From Streptomyces griseocarneus (lineage in GTDB: Bacteria > Actinomycetota > Actinomycetes > Streptomycetales > Streptomycetaceae): a stretch of 64,000 bases of DNA. Below the pieces are notes generated by a model. That model searched no databases, was not told where the DNA came from, and saw only the letters and a list, made by a program, of their open reading frames with translations. Made by a program: the position numbers and the translations under genes. This document shows positions 9,253 to 18,465 of the stretch, one piece after another. The number at the start of each line of letters is the position of its first letter. The first letter of the stretch is position 1. The DNA is taken from NCBI GenBank assembly GCA_003674045.1, contig PENC01000001.1, positions 1,178,001 to 1,242,000 on the forward strand. Reading direction: 5' to 3'.

Positions 9253-10733
9253 CGGAGACCTCCCGCCACAGCGGCGGTTACGGCGGCGTCGTCGCCGAGC
9301 CCGCCTCCCCGCACGCCCTGCGCAGGCTCACCTCCGTCGCGCTCGGCGCCCTGGCCGACGGCACCGCCGCCCGGGGCGGCCCCCTGCCCGCCGGAGGACC
9401 GGAACAGGTCGCCGCCCGTACCCGCGCCCTGTGCGCGCCCGTCCTGCCCGAGGAGGGCCTGGGCGCGGAGGACGCCCTCTACGGCGTGGCCCGCGCGGCG
9501 GCCGAGGGCGCCGCGGACCCCTCCCACCCGCACTGCGTGGCACACCTGCACTGCCCGCCCCTCGCCGTCGCCGTGGCGGCGGACCTCGTCGCCTCCGCTC
9601 TCAACCCCTCGATGGACTCCTGGGACCAGGCGCCCGCCGCCGCGGTCATCGAGGAGGAGGTCACCGCCGTCCTCGCGCGCCTGGTGTACGCGGACCGGCC
9701 CGCCGCCGACGCGGTCGTCACCAGCGGCGGCACCGAGTCCAACCTCGTCGCCCTGCTGCTGGCCCGCGAGCGGGCCCGCGCCGCCGGAGCCGGGGAGCTC
9801 CGGGTGTTCGTCGGCGCCGACGCCCACCACAGCGTCCGCCGCGCCGCCTGGATGCTCGGCCTGCCGACGCCCGTCATGGTCGACTGCCCGGGCGGCCGGA
9901 TGAGCCCCGCGGCCCTCGACCGCGCGCTGGTGGCACACGGCCGGGGCCCCGCCCTGGTGGTCGCCACGGCCGGTACGACGGACACGGGCGCGATAGACCC
10001 GCTGCCCGAACTCGCCGACGTGGCCCGCACGCACGGCGCCGAGCTGCACGTCGACGCCGCGTACGGCGGCCCCCTGCTGTTCAGCGACCGCCTCGCGCCC
10101 CGGCTAGCCGGGATGGAACACGCGGTGTCGGTGACGTACGACCTGCACAAGCTGGGCTGGCAGCCCGCCGCGGCGGGCGTGCTCGCGGTCGCCGACACGG
10201 CCCTGCTGGAGCCGCTGTCCCTGACCGCCGACTACCTCAACGCCGACGACGACACCGAGGCGGGCCTGCCCGACCTGCTCGGCCGCTCCATCCGCACCAC
10301 GCGCCGCCCGGACGTCCTGAAGATCGCGGCGACCCTGCGCGCCCTCGGCCGCCGGGGGATGGGGGACGTGGTGGAGCACTGCGTCGACACCGCCGAGGAG
10401 TTCGCCCGCGCCGTCGACGCCCACCCGGCGCTGCGCGGCCGCCCCGGCGGACCCGGCATCAGCACCGTGCTGTTCCGGCCGGTGGCCGCCGACGCCCTGC
10501 CCGGCGAGGCGGGCGACGAACTCGTCGCCGCCGTCCGCCGGGACCTGCTCGCCGAAGGCCACGCGGTCCTGGGCCGGGCCCTGGCCGAGGACGCCGACGG
10601 ACGCGAGCGGCTGTGGCTGAAGGTGACGCTGCTGCACCCGCGCACCACCGCCGAGGACCTCGGCCAGCTGCTCAAGCTCGTCGCCACGCAGGCGGAGAAC
10701 GCCGCTGAAGTCGCAGGCGGGCCCGTTCCGTAG
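9249..10733 (+). CDS. Diaminobutyrate decarboxylase (RhbB type, PLP group II)
   Basis: A 494-residue group II PLP decarboxylase predicted to turn 2,4-diaminobutyrate into 1,3-diaminopropane. Visible marks are VTSGGTESNLVALLLARERA, ADAHHSVRRAAWMLG with the ring-stacking His, the cofactor Asp in LHVDAAYGGPLLFSD and the Schiff-base Lys301 in TYDLHKLGWQP. The length agrees with RhbB and with DABA decarboxylases of Acinetobacter. It is translationally coupled to the aminotransferase and its TAG is followed five bases later by the next possible start. Confidence in the substrate comes from the neighbour rather than from the sequence alone. Confidence 0.9.
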
Positions 10734-10737
10734 AGCC

Positions 10738-12036
10738 GTGGAGTCCCCCGTCCCCCAGCAAGCACGCCCCTCCCGCAGCAAGGCAGCCGACGTGTCCATA
10801 GAACTCCCGCCGTCCGCGGCACCCCGCTCCTCCTACCCGCAGGACGTCCTGCCCGCCGCCGTGCGGCGTCGGCTCCTCGAACTCGCCGGGACCGGCAGCC
10901 CGGTGGCGGCCTACCTCTACGACGGCGAGATCGCGGCGGCCCGCGCCCGCGAGCTGCGCGAGGCCCTGCCCGAGTGGGCGGCCGTGCACTACGCGGTCAA
11001 GGCGAACTCCTTCCCCGGCATCCTGGCGGCGCTCGCCCCGCACGTCGACGGGTTCGAGGTCGCCTCCCTCGCGGAACTCGCCCTCGCCACCGCCGCCAAG
11101 CCCGCCGCTCCGGGCGCCCCGGCCCCCGTCGTCGCCGCCGGACCGGCGAAGTCCGTCCCCGTCCTGACCGGCCTGGTCGAGGCGGACGTCGAGGTCATCA
11201 ACGCCGAGAGCCCCCTCGAACTCCACCGCGTCAGCCGCATCGCCCAGGAGCGGGGCACGACCGCCCGCGTCGCGCTGCGCGTCAACCCCGCGCAGATCCC
11301 CGTCACCGGCTCCCTCCACATGGGCGGCGAACCCTCCCAGTTCGGCGTGCCCGAGCCGGAGGCCGCCGAGGTCGTCCGCAGTGCCCAGCGGCTGCCCGGG
11401 CTCGACCTCGTCGGCTTCCACATCCACGCCGCCTCCAACAACCTCGACGCCGAGACCCACGCGACCTACCTGCGCTGGTGCGTCGAATGGAGCGCCGCCA
11501 CCGCCGCCGAGCACGGCATCGACCTGCGGCACATCGACATCGGCGGCGGCATCGGCGTCAACTTCGAGGGCGAGAAGCCCTTCGACACGGCGCGCTTCGG
11601 TGAGCTGGCCGCGGCCGTCACGCCCCCGGCGGGAGCCCGGGTCGTCCTCGAACCGGGCCGCTTCCTCGTCGCCGACTGCGGCTGGTACGCCGCCGAGGTC
11701 ACGGACGTCAAGCACTCCTACGGCCAGGCGTTCGCCGCCCTGCGCGGCGGCATCAACCACTTCCAGCTTCCGACGTCCTGGGACATTGTTCACAATGTCG
11801 CTGTTCTGCCCGTTGACGCGTGGCCGGAGGGGTGTCCGCGGCCCGAGGCGGTCGACGGTCCTGTGACGTTCGTCGGCGAGCTGTGCACGCCGGAGGACAC
11901 GTTGCTGAGGGATGTCCGGGTCGAGCGGGTGCGGGCGGGGGATCTGGCGGTGTTCCCGTACGCGGGGTCGTATGGGTGGGAGTTTGCGATGCATGCGTTT
12001 TTGGGCCACCCGGTGGCCGAGCGATTGATGTTGTGA
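10738..12036 (+). CDS. Type III (alanine-racemase-fold) PLP decarboxylase, SbnH/PvsE-like
   Basis: A 432-residue decarboxylase of the ornithine/DAP decarboxylase fold. The cofactor Lys88 lies in YAVKANSFPG, the barrel's glycine-rich phosphate site is HIDIGGGIGVN, and the partner-subunit Cys is in GELCTPEDTLLRD. Staphyloferrin B and vibrioferrin clusters use this family (SbnH, PvsE) to decarboxylate an amino-acid conjugate, so it may act on a citryl or similar intermediate here. An alternative GTG at 10792 would remove an 18-residue disordered leader. Codons after about 11784 shift away from C-ending codons, just before repeat copy 3, and a perfect inverted repeat (11782-11799) marks the change. 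Its role beside a dedicated DABA decarboxylase is unclear. Confidence 0.85.
   Translation: MESPVPQQARPSRSKAADVSIELPPSAAPRSSYPQDVLPAAVRRRLLELAGTGSPVAAYLYDGEIAAARARELREALPEWAAVHYAVKANSFPGILAALAPHVDGFEVASLAELALATAAKPAAPGAPAPVVAAGPAKSVPVLTGLVEADVEVINAESPLELHRVSRIAQERGTTARVALRVNPAQIPVTGSLHMGGEPSQFGVPEPEAAEVVRSAQRLPGLDLVGFHIHAASNNLDAETHATYLRWCVEWSAATAAEHGIDLRHIDIGGGIGVNFEGEKPFDTARFGELAAAVTPPAGARVVLEPGRFLVADCGWYAAEVTDVKHSYGQAFAALRGGINHFQLPTSWDIVHNVAVLPVDAWPEGCPRPEAVDGPVTFVGELCTPEDTLLRDVRVERVRAGDLAVFPYAGSYGWEFAMHAFLGHPVAERLML
11782..11799. repeat. Perfect inverted repeat inside the decarboxylase gene
   Basis: GACATTGTTCACAATGTC has 7-base arms around TTCA and lies in coding sequence. It coincides with the switch to atypical codon use in the last quarter of the gene. 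It could be a regulator site, a recombination footprint or chance. Confidence 0.4.
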
Positions 12037-12061
12037 GGTCGGCTTCTTGGCCGCCGCCGCT

Positions 12062-12152
12062 GCGCCCACCGGGGTGCGTCTTGCGCTCTGCGCGCGGCTG
12101 CGGGTCGCGCTGTGGCTGGTCGCGCAGTTCCCCGCGCCCCTGACGGGGCCCT
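12062..12152 (+). repeat. Intergenic repeat copy 3 (short form) inside the siderophore operon
   Basis: Carries the extension CCACCGGGGTGCGTCTTGCG shared with copy 1, then GCGGCTGCGGGTCGCGCTGT, GGTCGCGCAGTTCCCCGCG and CCCCTGACGGGG. It fills most of the 144-base gap between the decarboxylase and the first NIS synthetase, the only sizeable gap in the operon. It could form RNA structure that alters expression of the downstream genes. Confidence 0.8.
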
Positions 12153-12180
12153 GACCTCCCCCTACGACGAGAGCCTCCCG

Positions 12181-13947
12181 ATGATCACCTCGCCGCCCGA
12201 TCCCCTCGACCATCCCGACGTCGCACGCGCCGCCGACTCCGCCGCCGCCGCGACGCTGCTGCGTGCCTACGTCCGCGAGACCGGTACCGACGTTCCCGCA
12301 ACCGGGCACGACCTGCGGCTTTCCTTCCCCGCCAGCGGGCTGGAGCTGAGTGTGCCGGTTCGCCATCACTCGGCCACCGGATTCCATCTCTTCGGTGACC
12401 CCGTCGTCCTCGGCACGGGGCGCGACGTGCCGCCGCCCGCCGATGTGGCACTCGTCGCCGCGGCGGCCGTCCGGGAATCGACCACCGGCCGTGGGTACCC
12501 CGCCCACCTCGGTGCCGACGCGGTCGGACGCGTCCTCGGGTCCGCCGCCCGGGTCGGGGCCCACCTCGCCGCCCGTCGTGCCGAGGCCGACGGCACCGGT
12601 GGCCCGACGCCCTTCCTCGACGCCGAACAGGCGCTGCTGCTCGGGCACCCCTTCCATCCCGCGCCCAAGAGCCGCGAGGAGGCCACCGAGGCCGAGCTGC
12701 GGGCGTGCTCGCCCGAGTTGCGCGGGTCCTTCCCGCTCCACTGGTTCGCCGCGCGCCCCGAGGCCGTGGTGGGGGAGAGCTGGGACGGCGGCGATGTCGC
12801 CGCGCTGCTGCGCCCGCTCGCCGCCGGGGTCGCCCTGCCCGCCGGTACCGTGCCCGTACCGGCACACCCCTGGCAGGCCCGGGAGATCATGGACCGGCCC
12901 GAGGTCCGGCGGCTCGTCGAGGACGGGCTGCTGATCCCGCTGGGCCCCGGCGGCCCCGACTGGTACCCGACGTCCTCCGTGCGCACCGTCCACCGGCCCG
13001 ACGCCGACGTCATGCTCAAGCTCTCCCTCGGCATGCGCATCACCAACTCCCGCCGCAACAACCTCCGCGGCGAGCTGCGCCTCGGTGTCAGCGCGGCCCG
13101 GCTGCTCGCCTCGGGCCCGGCCGCGTGGCTGCGCGCCGAACACCCCGACTTCGCGATCCTGCGCGACTTCGCCTGGATATCCGCCGGGACCACCGGCGCC
13201 GAGACCGGGCTGGAGACCGCGATCCGCGACAACCCGTTCCGGGGCGGCCAGGGCGAAGGGCTGTGCGTCGCCGGGCTGCTGGCCGAGCGCACCGGGCCCG
13301 GCGACGGCTCCGCCCCGCCCCACCGCTCGCTGCTCGCCGCCGCCGTCGCCCGCGCCGCCCGGCGGCACGGCACGAGCGTGGCCGAGGCCGCCGCCCGCTG
13401 GCTCGACGCGTACCTCTCCGTCCTCGCCGTGCCGCTGATCCGGCTCCAGGCCCGGTACGGCATCGCCCTCGAACCGCACCACCAGAACACCCTCGTCGCC
13501 CTCGGCGACGACGGCCTGCCCACCGCGGGCTGGTACCGCGACAGCCAGGGCTACTACCTCGCCGAGTCCCGCCTTCCCGACATCGAGCGCCTCCTGCCCG
13601 GGGCCGCGGACGACGTCGAGCTCGTCTTCGACGACGACTTCGTCGACGAGCGCGTCGGCTACTACCTCGGCATCGCCAACCTGCTCGGTCTCGTCGGCGC
13701 GATGGGCGCCCAGGGCCTGGCCGACGAGCACGATCTGCTCCTCGTCCTGCGCGCCCGCCTGGAACGCCTGCGGGCCACGGAGCCGCGCGCCAAGGGCCTG
13801 CTCGGCCTCCTCCTCGACGCGCCCGTGCTGCGCTGCAAGGGCAACTACCTCACCTGTGTGGACGGACTCGACGAGCTCGTCGGCGACGTGCACACCCAGT
13901 CCGTCTACATCGACCTTCCCAACCCTCTCGCGGAGGCCCGGCGTTGA
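12181..13947 (+). CDS. IucA/IucC-family NIS synthetase, type A-like
   Basis: A 588-residue ATP-dependent synthetase predicted to condense an amine or hydroxylamine with a carboxyl group, usually of citrate. Family landmarks are LLGHPFHPAPKSREEATEAE, HPWQAREIM, the nucleotide-site SVRTVHRPDADVMLKLSLGM-type stretch ending ITNSRRNN, and EPHHQNTLVAL followed by WYRDSQGYYL. The last two resemble IucA/RhbC-type (A) enzymes. ATG at 12181 follows the repeat-filled gap. It overlaps the monooxygenase start. It probably performs the first condensation, with the 16666 gene completing the second. Confidence 0.9.
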   Translation: MITSPPDPLDHPDVARAADSAAAATLLRAYVRETGTDVPATGHDLRLSFPASGLELSVPVRHHSATGFHLFGDPVVLGTGRDVPPPADVALVAAAAVRESTTGRGYPAHLGADAVGRVLGSAARVGAHLAARRAEADGTGGPTPFLDAEQALLLGHPFHPAPKSREEATEAELRACSPELRGSFPLHWFAARPEAVVGESWDGGDVAALLRPLAAGVALPAGTVPVPAHPWQAREIMDRPEVRRLVEDGLLIPLGPGGPDWYPTSSVRTVHRPDADVMLKLSLGMRITNSRRNNLRGELRLGVSAARLLASGPAAWLRAEHPDFAILRDFAWISAGTTGAETGLETAIRDNPFRGGQGEGLCVAGLLAERTGPGDGSAPPHRSLLAAAVARAARRHGTSVAEAAARWLDAYLSVLAVPLIRLQARYGIALEPHHQNTLVALGDDGLPTAGWYRDSQGYYLAESRLPDIERLLPGAADDVELVFDDDFVDERVGYYLGIANLLGLVGAMGAQGLADEHDLLLVLRARLERLRATEPRAKGLLGLLLDAPVLRCKGNYLTCVDGLDELVGDVHTQSVYIDLPNPLAEARR

Positions 13948-15320
13948 GCACCCAGACCCCCTACGACCTCGTCGGCGTCGGCATCGGCCCGTTCAACCTC
14001 TCCCTGGCCGCGCTCGCCGACGGCGTCCCGGACCTGACCACCCTCTTCCTCGACGCGAAGCCCGCCTTCTCCTGGCACCCCGGCCTGCTCCTGGAGGGCA
14101 CCACCCTCCAGGTGCCCTTCCTCGCCGACCTGGTGACCATGGCCGACCCCACCAGCCCCTGGTCGTACCTGAACTACCTGCGGTCCCACGACCGGATGTT
14201 CCCGTTCTTCTTCTCCGAGCGCTTCCTCATACCGCGCCGCGAGTACGACCACTACTGCCGCTGGGTCGCCGAGCGCCTCCCCTCCTGCCGCTTCGACGCC
14301 GAGGTCACCTCCGTCGCGTGGGACGAGGGCGCCGACGCCTTCGCCGTCACCCACCGCTCCGCCGACGGCACCACCACCCGCGTCCTGGCCCGGCAGCTCG
14401 TCCTCGGCGTCGGCACGAACCCCGTCGTCCCCGAACCCCTGCGGCCGCTGCTCACCGACGAGCACCGCGGCCGGGTGCTGCACAGCGCCGACTACCGCAC
14501 CCACCGCGAGGCCCTCGCCGCCGCCGACGACGTCACCGTCATCGGGGCGGGCCAGTCCGGCGCCGAGGTCGTCCTCGACCTGATCCGCCATCAGGACGGC
14601 CAGGGGCTCGGCGGCCCCTTCACCCGCTGGCTGGCCCGTACGCCCGCGTTCGCGCCGATGGAGTACTCCAAGATCGGCCTGGAGCACTTCACCCCCGACT
14701 ACATCCGCTACTTCCGCGCCCTGCCCGAGGAGCGCCGCGAGCAGCTCGTGCGCGAGCAGTGGCAGCTCTACAAGGGCGTCAGCTCCGACACCCTCGGCGC
14801 GATCCACGACGAGCTCTACGAGCGCACCATCGGCGGCGGCCGCCCCCGCGCGGACCTGCACCCCGGCGTCGCGCTGCGGGCCGTCGAGGCGGACGGCGAC
14901 GGCTACCTGCTGACGTGCCGTCACAGCCAGCAGGAGAGCGAGTTCACCGTCCGCACCTCCGCGATCGTCGCCGCCACCGGCTACAGCGCCACGCGCCCCG
15001 CCTTCCTCGACGCCATGGGCGACCTCGTCGACTGGGACGACCGGCGGCGCTACCAGGTCGACGGCGACTACCGCGTCGCCCTCGACCCGCGCGTCGGCGG
15101 CACCCTCTACGTCCAGAACGCCGAGATGCACACGCACGGTGTCGGCGCCCCCGACCTGACGCTCGGGGCCTGGCGCGCGGCGAAGATCCTCAACGCGGTG
15201 TACGGGCGGCCCGTGCTGCCCGTGCCGGAGCAGGCCGCCTGGACGACCTTCGGTGCACCCGACACCGTCCCCACGGCGGTTGCCGGGCAGCGGCCCGCCC
15301 CGATCGGGACCCTCCGGTGA
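13944..15320 (+). CDS. Amine N-hydroxylase of the IucD/RhbE/AlcA family
   Basis: A 458-residue flavin-dependent N-monooxygenase that would hydroxylate an amino group of 1,3-diaminopropane or a related amine to build the hydroxamate. It has the FAD site GVGIGPFNLSLA near residue 13, the NADPH site VIGAGQSGAEVVLDL, and the family signature ATGYSATRPAFLD. TTG at 13944 overlaps the preceding stop (TTGA), consistent with coupling. The expected next step, acylation of the N-hydroxylamine by an IucB/RhbD-type acetyltransferase, has no gene in the operon. Confidence 0.9.
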   Translation: MSTQTPYDLVGVGIGPFNLSLAALADGVPDLTTLFLDAKPAFSWHPGLLLEGTTLQVPFLADLVTMADPTSPWSYLNYLRSHDRMFPFFFSERFLIPRREYDHYCRWVAERLPSCRFDAEVTSVAWDEGADAFAVTHRSADGTTTRVLARQLVLGVGTNPVVPEPLRPLLTDEHRGRVLHSADYRTHREALAAADDVTVIGAGQSGAEVVLDLIRHQDGQGLGGPFTRWLARTPAFAPMEYSKIGLEHFTPDYIRYFRALPEERREQLVREQWQLYKGVSSDTLGAIHDELYERTIGGGRPRADLHPGVALRAVEADGDGYLLTCRHSQQESEFTVRTSAIVAATGYSATRPAFLDAMGDLVDWDDRRRYQVDGDYRVALDPRVGGTLYVQNAEMHTHGVGAPDLTLGAWRAAKILNAVYGRPVLPVPEQAAWTTFGAPDTVPTAVAGQRPAPIGTLR

Positions 15321-16669
15321 CCCCGGGGCAGGCCGGGGGAGCGGCCGGCGCGCGGCCGGGCCTGCCGCTGCGGGCCGTCCTCATCGCGGTGATCGCGCTC
15401 TATCTGATCGCCGAGACCGCGCTGGCGCCCTTCCTCCCCCAGCTCTTCGACCGCCTCTACGGCGTGGACGACCCCGGGGCGACGGGCCTCTACCTGTGGG
15501 TCTGCCGCATCGTCGGCCTGGTCGCGCTCCCCCTGTGGGGGCTCGCGGCCCGCCGCCGCCCCCTGCACCAGCTCGTCGTCGCCGGGCTGTGCTCGGCGGC
15601 CGTCATCGACCTCTGCCTCGGCTTCGCGCCGAGCTACGCCGCCTACACGGCGCTGTCGGCCGCCTCCGTGGCCGCCAACGCCGCCCTGCTCCTGGCCTAT
15701 CCGGCCTTCATCGCCGAGCACACCCGCAAGGCGGCCGAGGAACAGAGCGACCCCGAGCACGCCGAACTCGCCGCGGTGTGCTCCTTCGTCGCCGTCTTCC
15801 ACCTGGCGGCCGTCGCCGCGACCCTGGTCGGGGCGGGCGTGCTCGCGCTGCCCGACCCGCGCCTGGGCGTCTCGGCCTTCGCCGTGGTCGACGTCCTCCT
15901 CGCCGTCCTCATCCTGCGCGTCCTGAGGCGGCTGCCCGCCACGGAGAAGAAGCCCGCCGCCGCCCCGGCGCGGGCCGCCCGCCTCTCGCGCGGCCGCTGG
16001 GTGCTGCTGGCCCAGGCCGCGCTGATCGGCGTCGCGTTCGACTTCGGGCTCGCCGTGGCACGGCCCTTCTTCACCGAGTTCGCCGAAGGACTCGGCAGCG
16101 GCTCCATGGGCGGTGCCGTGCTGTTCTTCCTGCCCAGCCTGGGCGCCCTGGCCACGCTGCCGCTGGCCCGCCGCTGCCACGACCGCTTCGGCCGGCGGAT
16201 GCTGCCGGTGGCGGCCGTGGTGTGCGCGGCGGGCTTCGTGTGGCAGTACGCGGCCGACGGCCTGCCCGCGCTCGTCGGCGGGCGGCTGCTCGCGGGCCTG
16301 GGCCTCGGGCTCGCCCAGGTGGCCGTCGAGATGCGGCAGTTCCACTCCACCGGCACGGCGGGCCCCGCCTTCACCGCCGTGGAGACCGTACGCTCCGCCG
16401 GGCTGCTCGCGGCCCCGCTGGTCGCGGCGGCCGCCGCCTCCCGCGACCTCGCCCTGCCGCTGACGGTCGCCGCCGTGGCCCTGGTCTGCGTCTCCGTCGC
16501 CTCCCTGGCCAGGCCCGCGGCGACCGGCGCCGCCCCGACCGCTCCGGTCGGCGCCCCCCTGCCCGCCCCGTATCCCCCGTCCGACCGCACCCCCGTCACC
16601 GTCCCCGCCGACGCGCCCGCACACCCGCACGTGCCCGCGCACGCGCATGCCAAGGAGTACGACCGATGA
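15317..16669 (+). CDS. MFS transporter, likely siderophore exporter
   Basis: A 450-residue protein with about twelve hydrophobic segments and short loops. Position inside the biosynthetic operon, with GTG at 15317 overlapping the monooxygenase stop, argues for export of the finished siderophore; similar pumps sit in alcaligin, staphyloferrin and vibrioferrin clusters. LFFLPSLGALATLPLARRCH and GRRMLPVAAVVCAAG resemble the loop between helices 8 and 9 of the superfamily. The C-terminus after the last helix is a Pro/Ala/His-rich tail of about 50 residues with no recognised fold. Confidence 0.85.
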   Translation: MTPGQAGGAAGARPGLPLRAVLIAVIALYLIAETALAPFLPQLFDRLYGVDDPGATGLYLWVCRIVGLVALPLWGLAARRRPLHQLVVAGLCSAAVIDLCLGFAPSYAAYTALSAASVAANAALLLAYPAFIAEHTRKAAEEQSDPEHAELAAVCSFVAVFHLAAVAATLVGAGVLALPDPRLGVSAFAVVDVLLAVLILRVLRRLPATEKKPAAAPARAARLSRGRWVLLAQAALIGVAFDFGLAVARPFFTEFAEGLGSGSMGGAVLFFLPSLGALATLPLARRCHDRFGRRMLPVAAVVCAAGFVWQYAADGLPALVGGRLLAGLGLGLAQVAVEMRQFHSTGTAGPAFTAVETVRSAGLLAAPLVAAAAASRDLALPLTVAAVALVCVSVASLARPAATGAAPTAPVGAPLPAPYPPSDRTPVTVPADAPAHPHVPAHAHAKEYDR

Positions 16670-18465
16670 ACCGCGCCACCCGAGACACCTGGGCGGAGGC
16701 CGGACGCCGCCTGCTGGTCAAGGCCGTCGAGGAGTTCGCCTACGAGGAGCTGCTGACGCCGGAGCCGGACGGCGCCGCGGGCACCGACGCGTACCGCCTC
16801 GACCTCGCCGAGGGCGTCCGCTGGACCTTCCGCGCCGCCCGCGGCACCTTCGGCACCTGGCGCCTGGCCGGGCCGCCCGTGAGGCACCCGGCCCCCGCCG
16901 ACGGCGAGGCGGGCCCGGAGCGCCTCCTCCTCGACGCGCGCGGCGTGCTCGGCTGGGACGGACCCACCACCGCCGAGGTCCTGCGGGAGCTGACCGCCAC
17001 CCGGCGCGCCGACGCCGCCTCCCTCGCCCGCGCCCTGCCCGCCGCGCGCCTGGCCGACCTGGACCACCTCGACCTGGAAGCCCACCAGGACGGCCACCCC
17101 TGCATGCTGCTCAACAAGGGCCGCCTCGGCTTCTCCGCCTCCGACGCGGCCGCCTACGCCCCCGAGACCGCCGACGCCGTCCACCTGGTCTGGGCCGCCG
17201 TCCACACCAGTCTCGCCGCGTACTCGGGCGTTCCCGGGCTCGACGCCGGCACCCTGCTGAGGGAGGAGCTGGACGACGACGTCCGCGAGCGCTTCACCAG
17301 CGTGCTGGAGACGGCCTGCGCCTACGGCCCGTACGCGGCCGACGACTTCGTCTGGCTGCCGGTGCATCCCTTCCACTGGGACGAGGCCGTCGAGACCCTC
17401 TTCGCCCCGTACCTCGCCGAGGGCCGCATCGTCCGGCTCGGCGAGAGCCCGGACCGCTACCGGCCGCTCCAGTCCATCCGCACCCTCGCCAACCTCGACC
17501 ACCCGCACCGCCGCAACGTCAAGGTCCCCCTGCTCATCCGCAACACCCTGGTGTGGCGCGGCCTGAAGACCGAGCCCACGCACGCGGCCCCGGACGTGTC
17601 CGCCTGGCTGCACGGCATCCGCGCCGCCGACCCCTACCTGAGCGAGGAGCTGCGCTTCCACCCGCTGGGCGAGGTCGCCGCCGTGTCCGTCGCGCACCCG
17701 CTGTACGACGCGGTCGAGGACGCCCCGTACCGCTTCCACGAACTGCTGGGCGCCGTGTGGCGCGAGCCGGTGGGCGCGCTGCTCGGGGACGGCGAGCGGG
17801 CCCGCACCATGGCCGCCCTGCTCAAGACCGGCTCCGACGGCCGCGCGCTGGTGACGGAGCTGGTCGAGCGCTCGGGCCTGACGGCACGCGAGTGGCTCGC
17901 CGCCTTCTTCTCCGCCCTGCTGCCGGGCCTGCTGCACCACCTCTACCGCTACGGCACCGCCTTCTGCCCACACGGCGAGAACACCGTCGTCCTCTACGAC
18001 GCGAAGGAGATCCCGATCGGCATCGCGGTGAAGGACTTCGCCGAGGACGTCAACCTCCTGCCCGAGGACCGCCCCGAGTACGCGTCCCTGTCCGAGCGCG
18101 CCGACCGCGTACTGCTGCGCTGGCCCGCGCACGAGCTCGCCCACTCCCTGCTCAGCGCCGTCTTCGCCGGACACTTCCGCTTCTTCGCCCCGCTGGCGGC
18201 CGAGCACCTGGCCGTGCCCGAGGACGAGTTCTGGGCGCTGGTCCGCCGGGAGATCGAGCGCTACCACGCCCGCTTCCCCGAACTCGCCGACCGCTTCGAC
18301 GGCTACGGCCTGCTCGCCCCCGACTTCGACCGCGTCGCCCTCAACCGCGAACAGCTCCTCGGCGGCGGCTTCCACGACCGCGCCGAGAAGGACGAGGGCT
18401 TCGACGTCGTCCACGGCCGCGTCGCCAACCCGCTCGCCACCGCGTCCTTCGAGGAGCACCAGTGA
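16666..18465 (+). CDS. IucA/IucC-family NIS synthetase, type C-like
   Basis: A 599-residue synthetase similar in plan to RhbF, IucC and DesD. It has the ATP-site EAHQDGHPCMLLNKGRLGFS, then LPVHPFHWDEAV, HGENTVVLYDAKEIPIGIAV and KDFAEDVNLL; the last pattern (HGEN...KDF) marks type C enzymes that act on a substrate already linked to a carboxylate. An AAGGAG site lies eight bases before ATG 16666, which also overlaps the MFS stop. Paired with the type A enzyme at 12181 this gives the two ligations needed for a bis-substituted citrate-like siderophore. Confidence 0.9.
   Translation: MNRATRDTWAEAGRRLLVKAVEEFAYEELLTPEPDGAAGTDAYRLDLAEGVRWTFRAARGTFGTWRLAGPPVRHPAPADGEAGPERLLLDARGVLGWDGPTTAEVLRELTATRRADAASLARALPAARLADLDHLDLEAHQDGHPCMLLNKGRLGFSASDAAAYAPETADAVHLVWAAVHTSLAAYSGVPGLDAGTLLREELDDDVRERFTSVLETACAYGPYAADDFVWLPVHPFHWDEAVETLFAPYLAEGRIVRLGESPDRYRPLQSIRTLANLDHPHRRNVKVPLLIRNTLVWRGLKTEPTHAAPDVSAWLHGIRAADPYLSEELRFHPLGEVAAVSVAHPLYDAVEDAPYRFHELLGAVWREPVGALLGDGERARTMAALLKTGSDGRALVTELVERSGLTAREWLAAFFSALLPGLLHHLYRYGTAFCPHGENTVVLYDAKEIPIGIAVKDFAEDVNLLPEDRPEYASLSERADRVLLRWPAHELAHSLLSAVFAGHFRFFAPLAAEHLAVPEDEFWALVRREIERYHARFPELADRFDGYGLLAPDFDRVALNREQLLGGGFHDRAEKDEGFDVVHGRVANPLATASFEEHQ

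Noticed and set aside
10672..13893. Very long minus-strand open frame (1073 codons) opposite the siderophore genes
   Set aside because: It is a mirror of the high-GC codon pattern on the plus strand. It is rich in Arg, Gly and Ala with no domain, and the plus-strand genes have clear families.
15697..18459. 920-codon minus-strand frame opposite the MFS and NIS synthetase genes
   Set aside because: Same antisense effect; no recognisable protein features.
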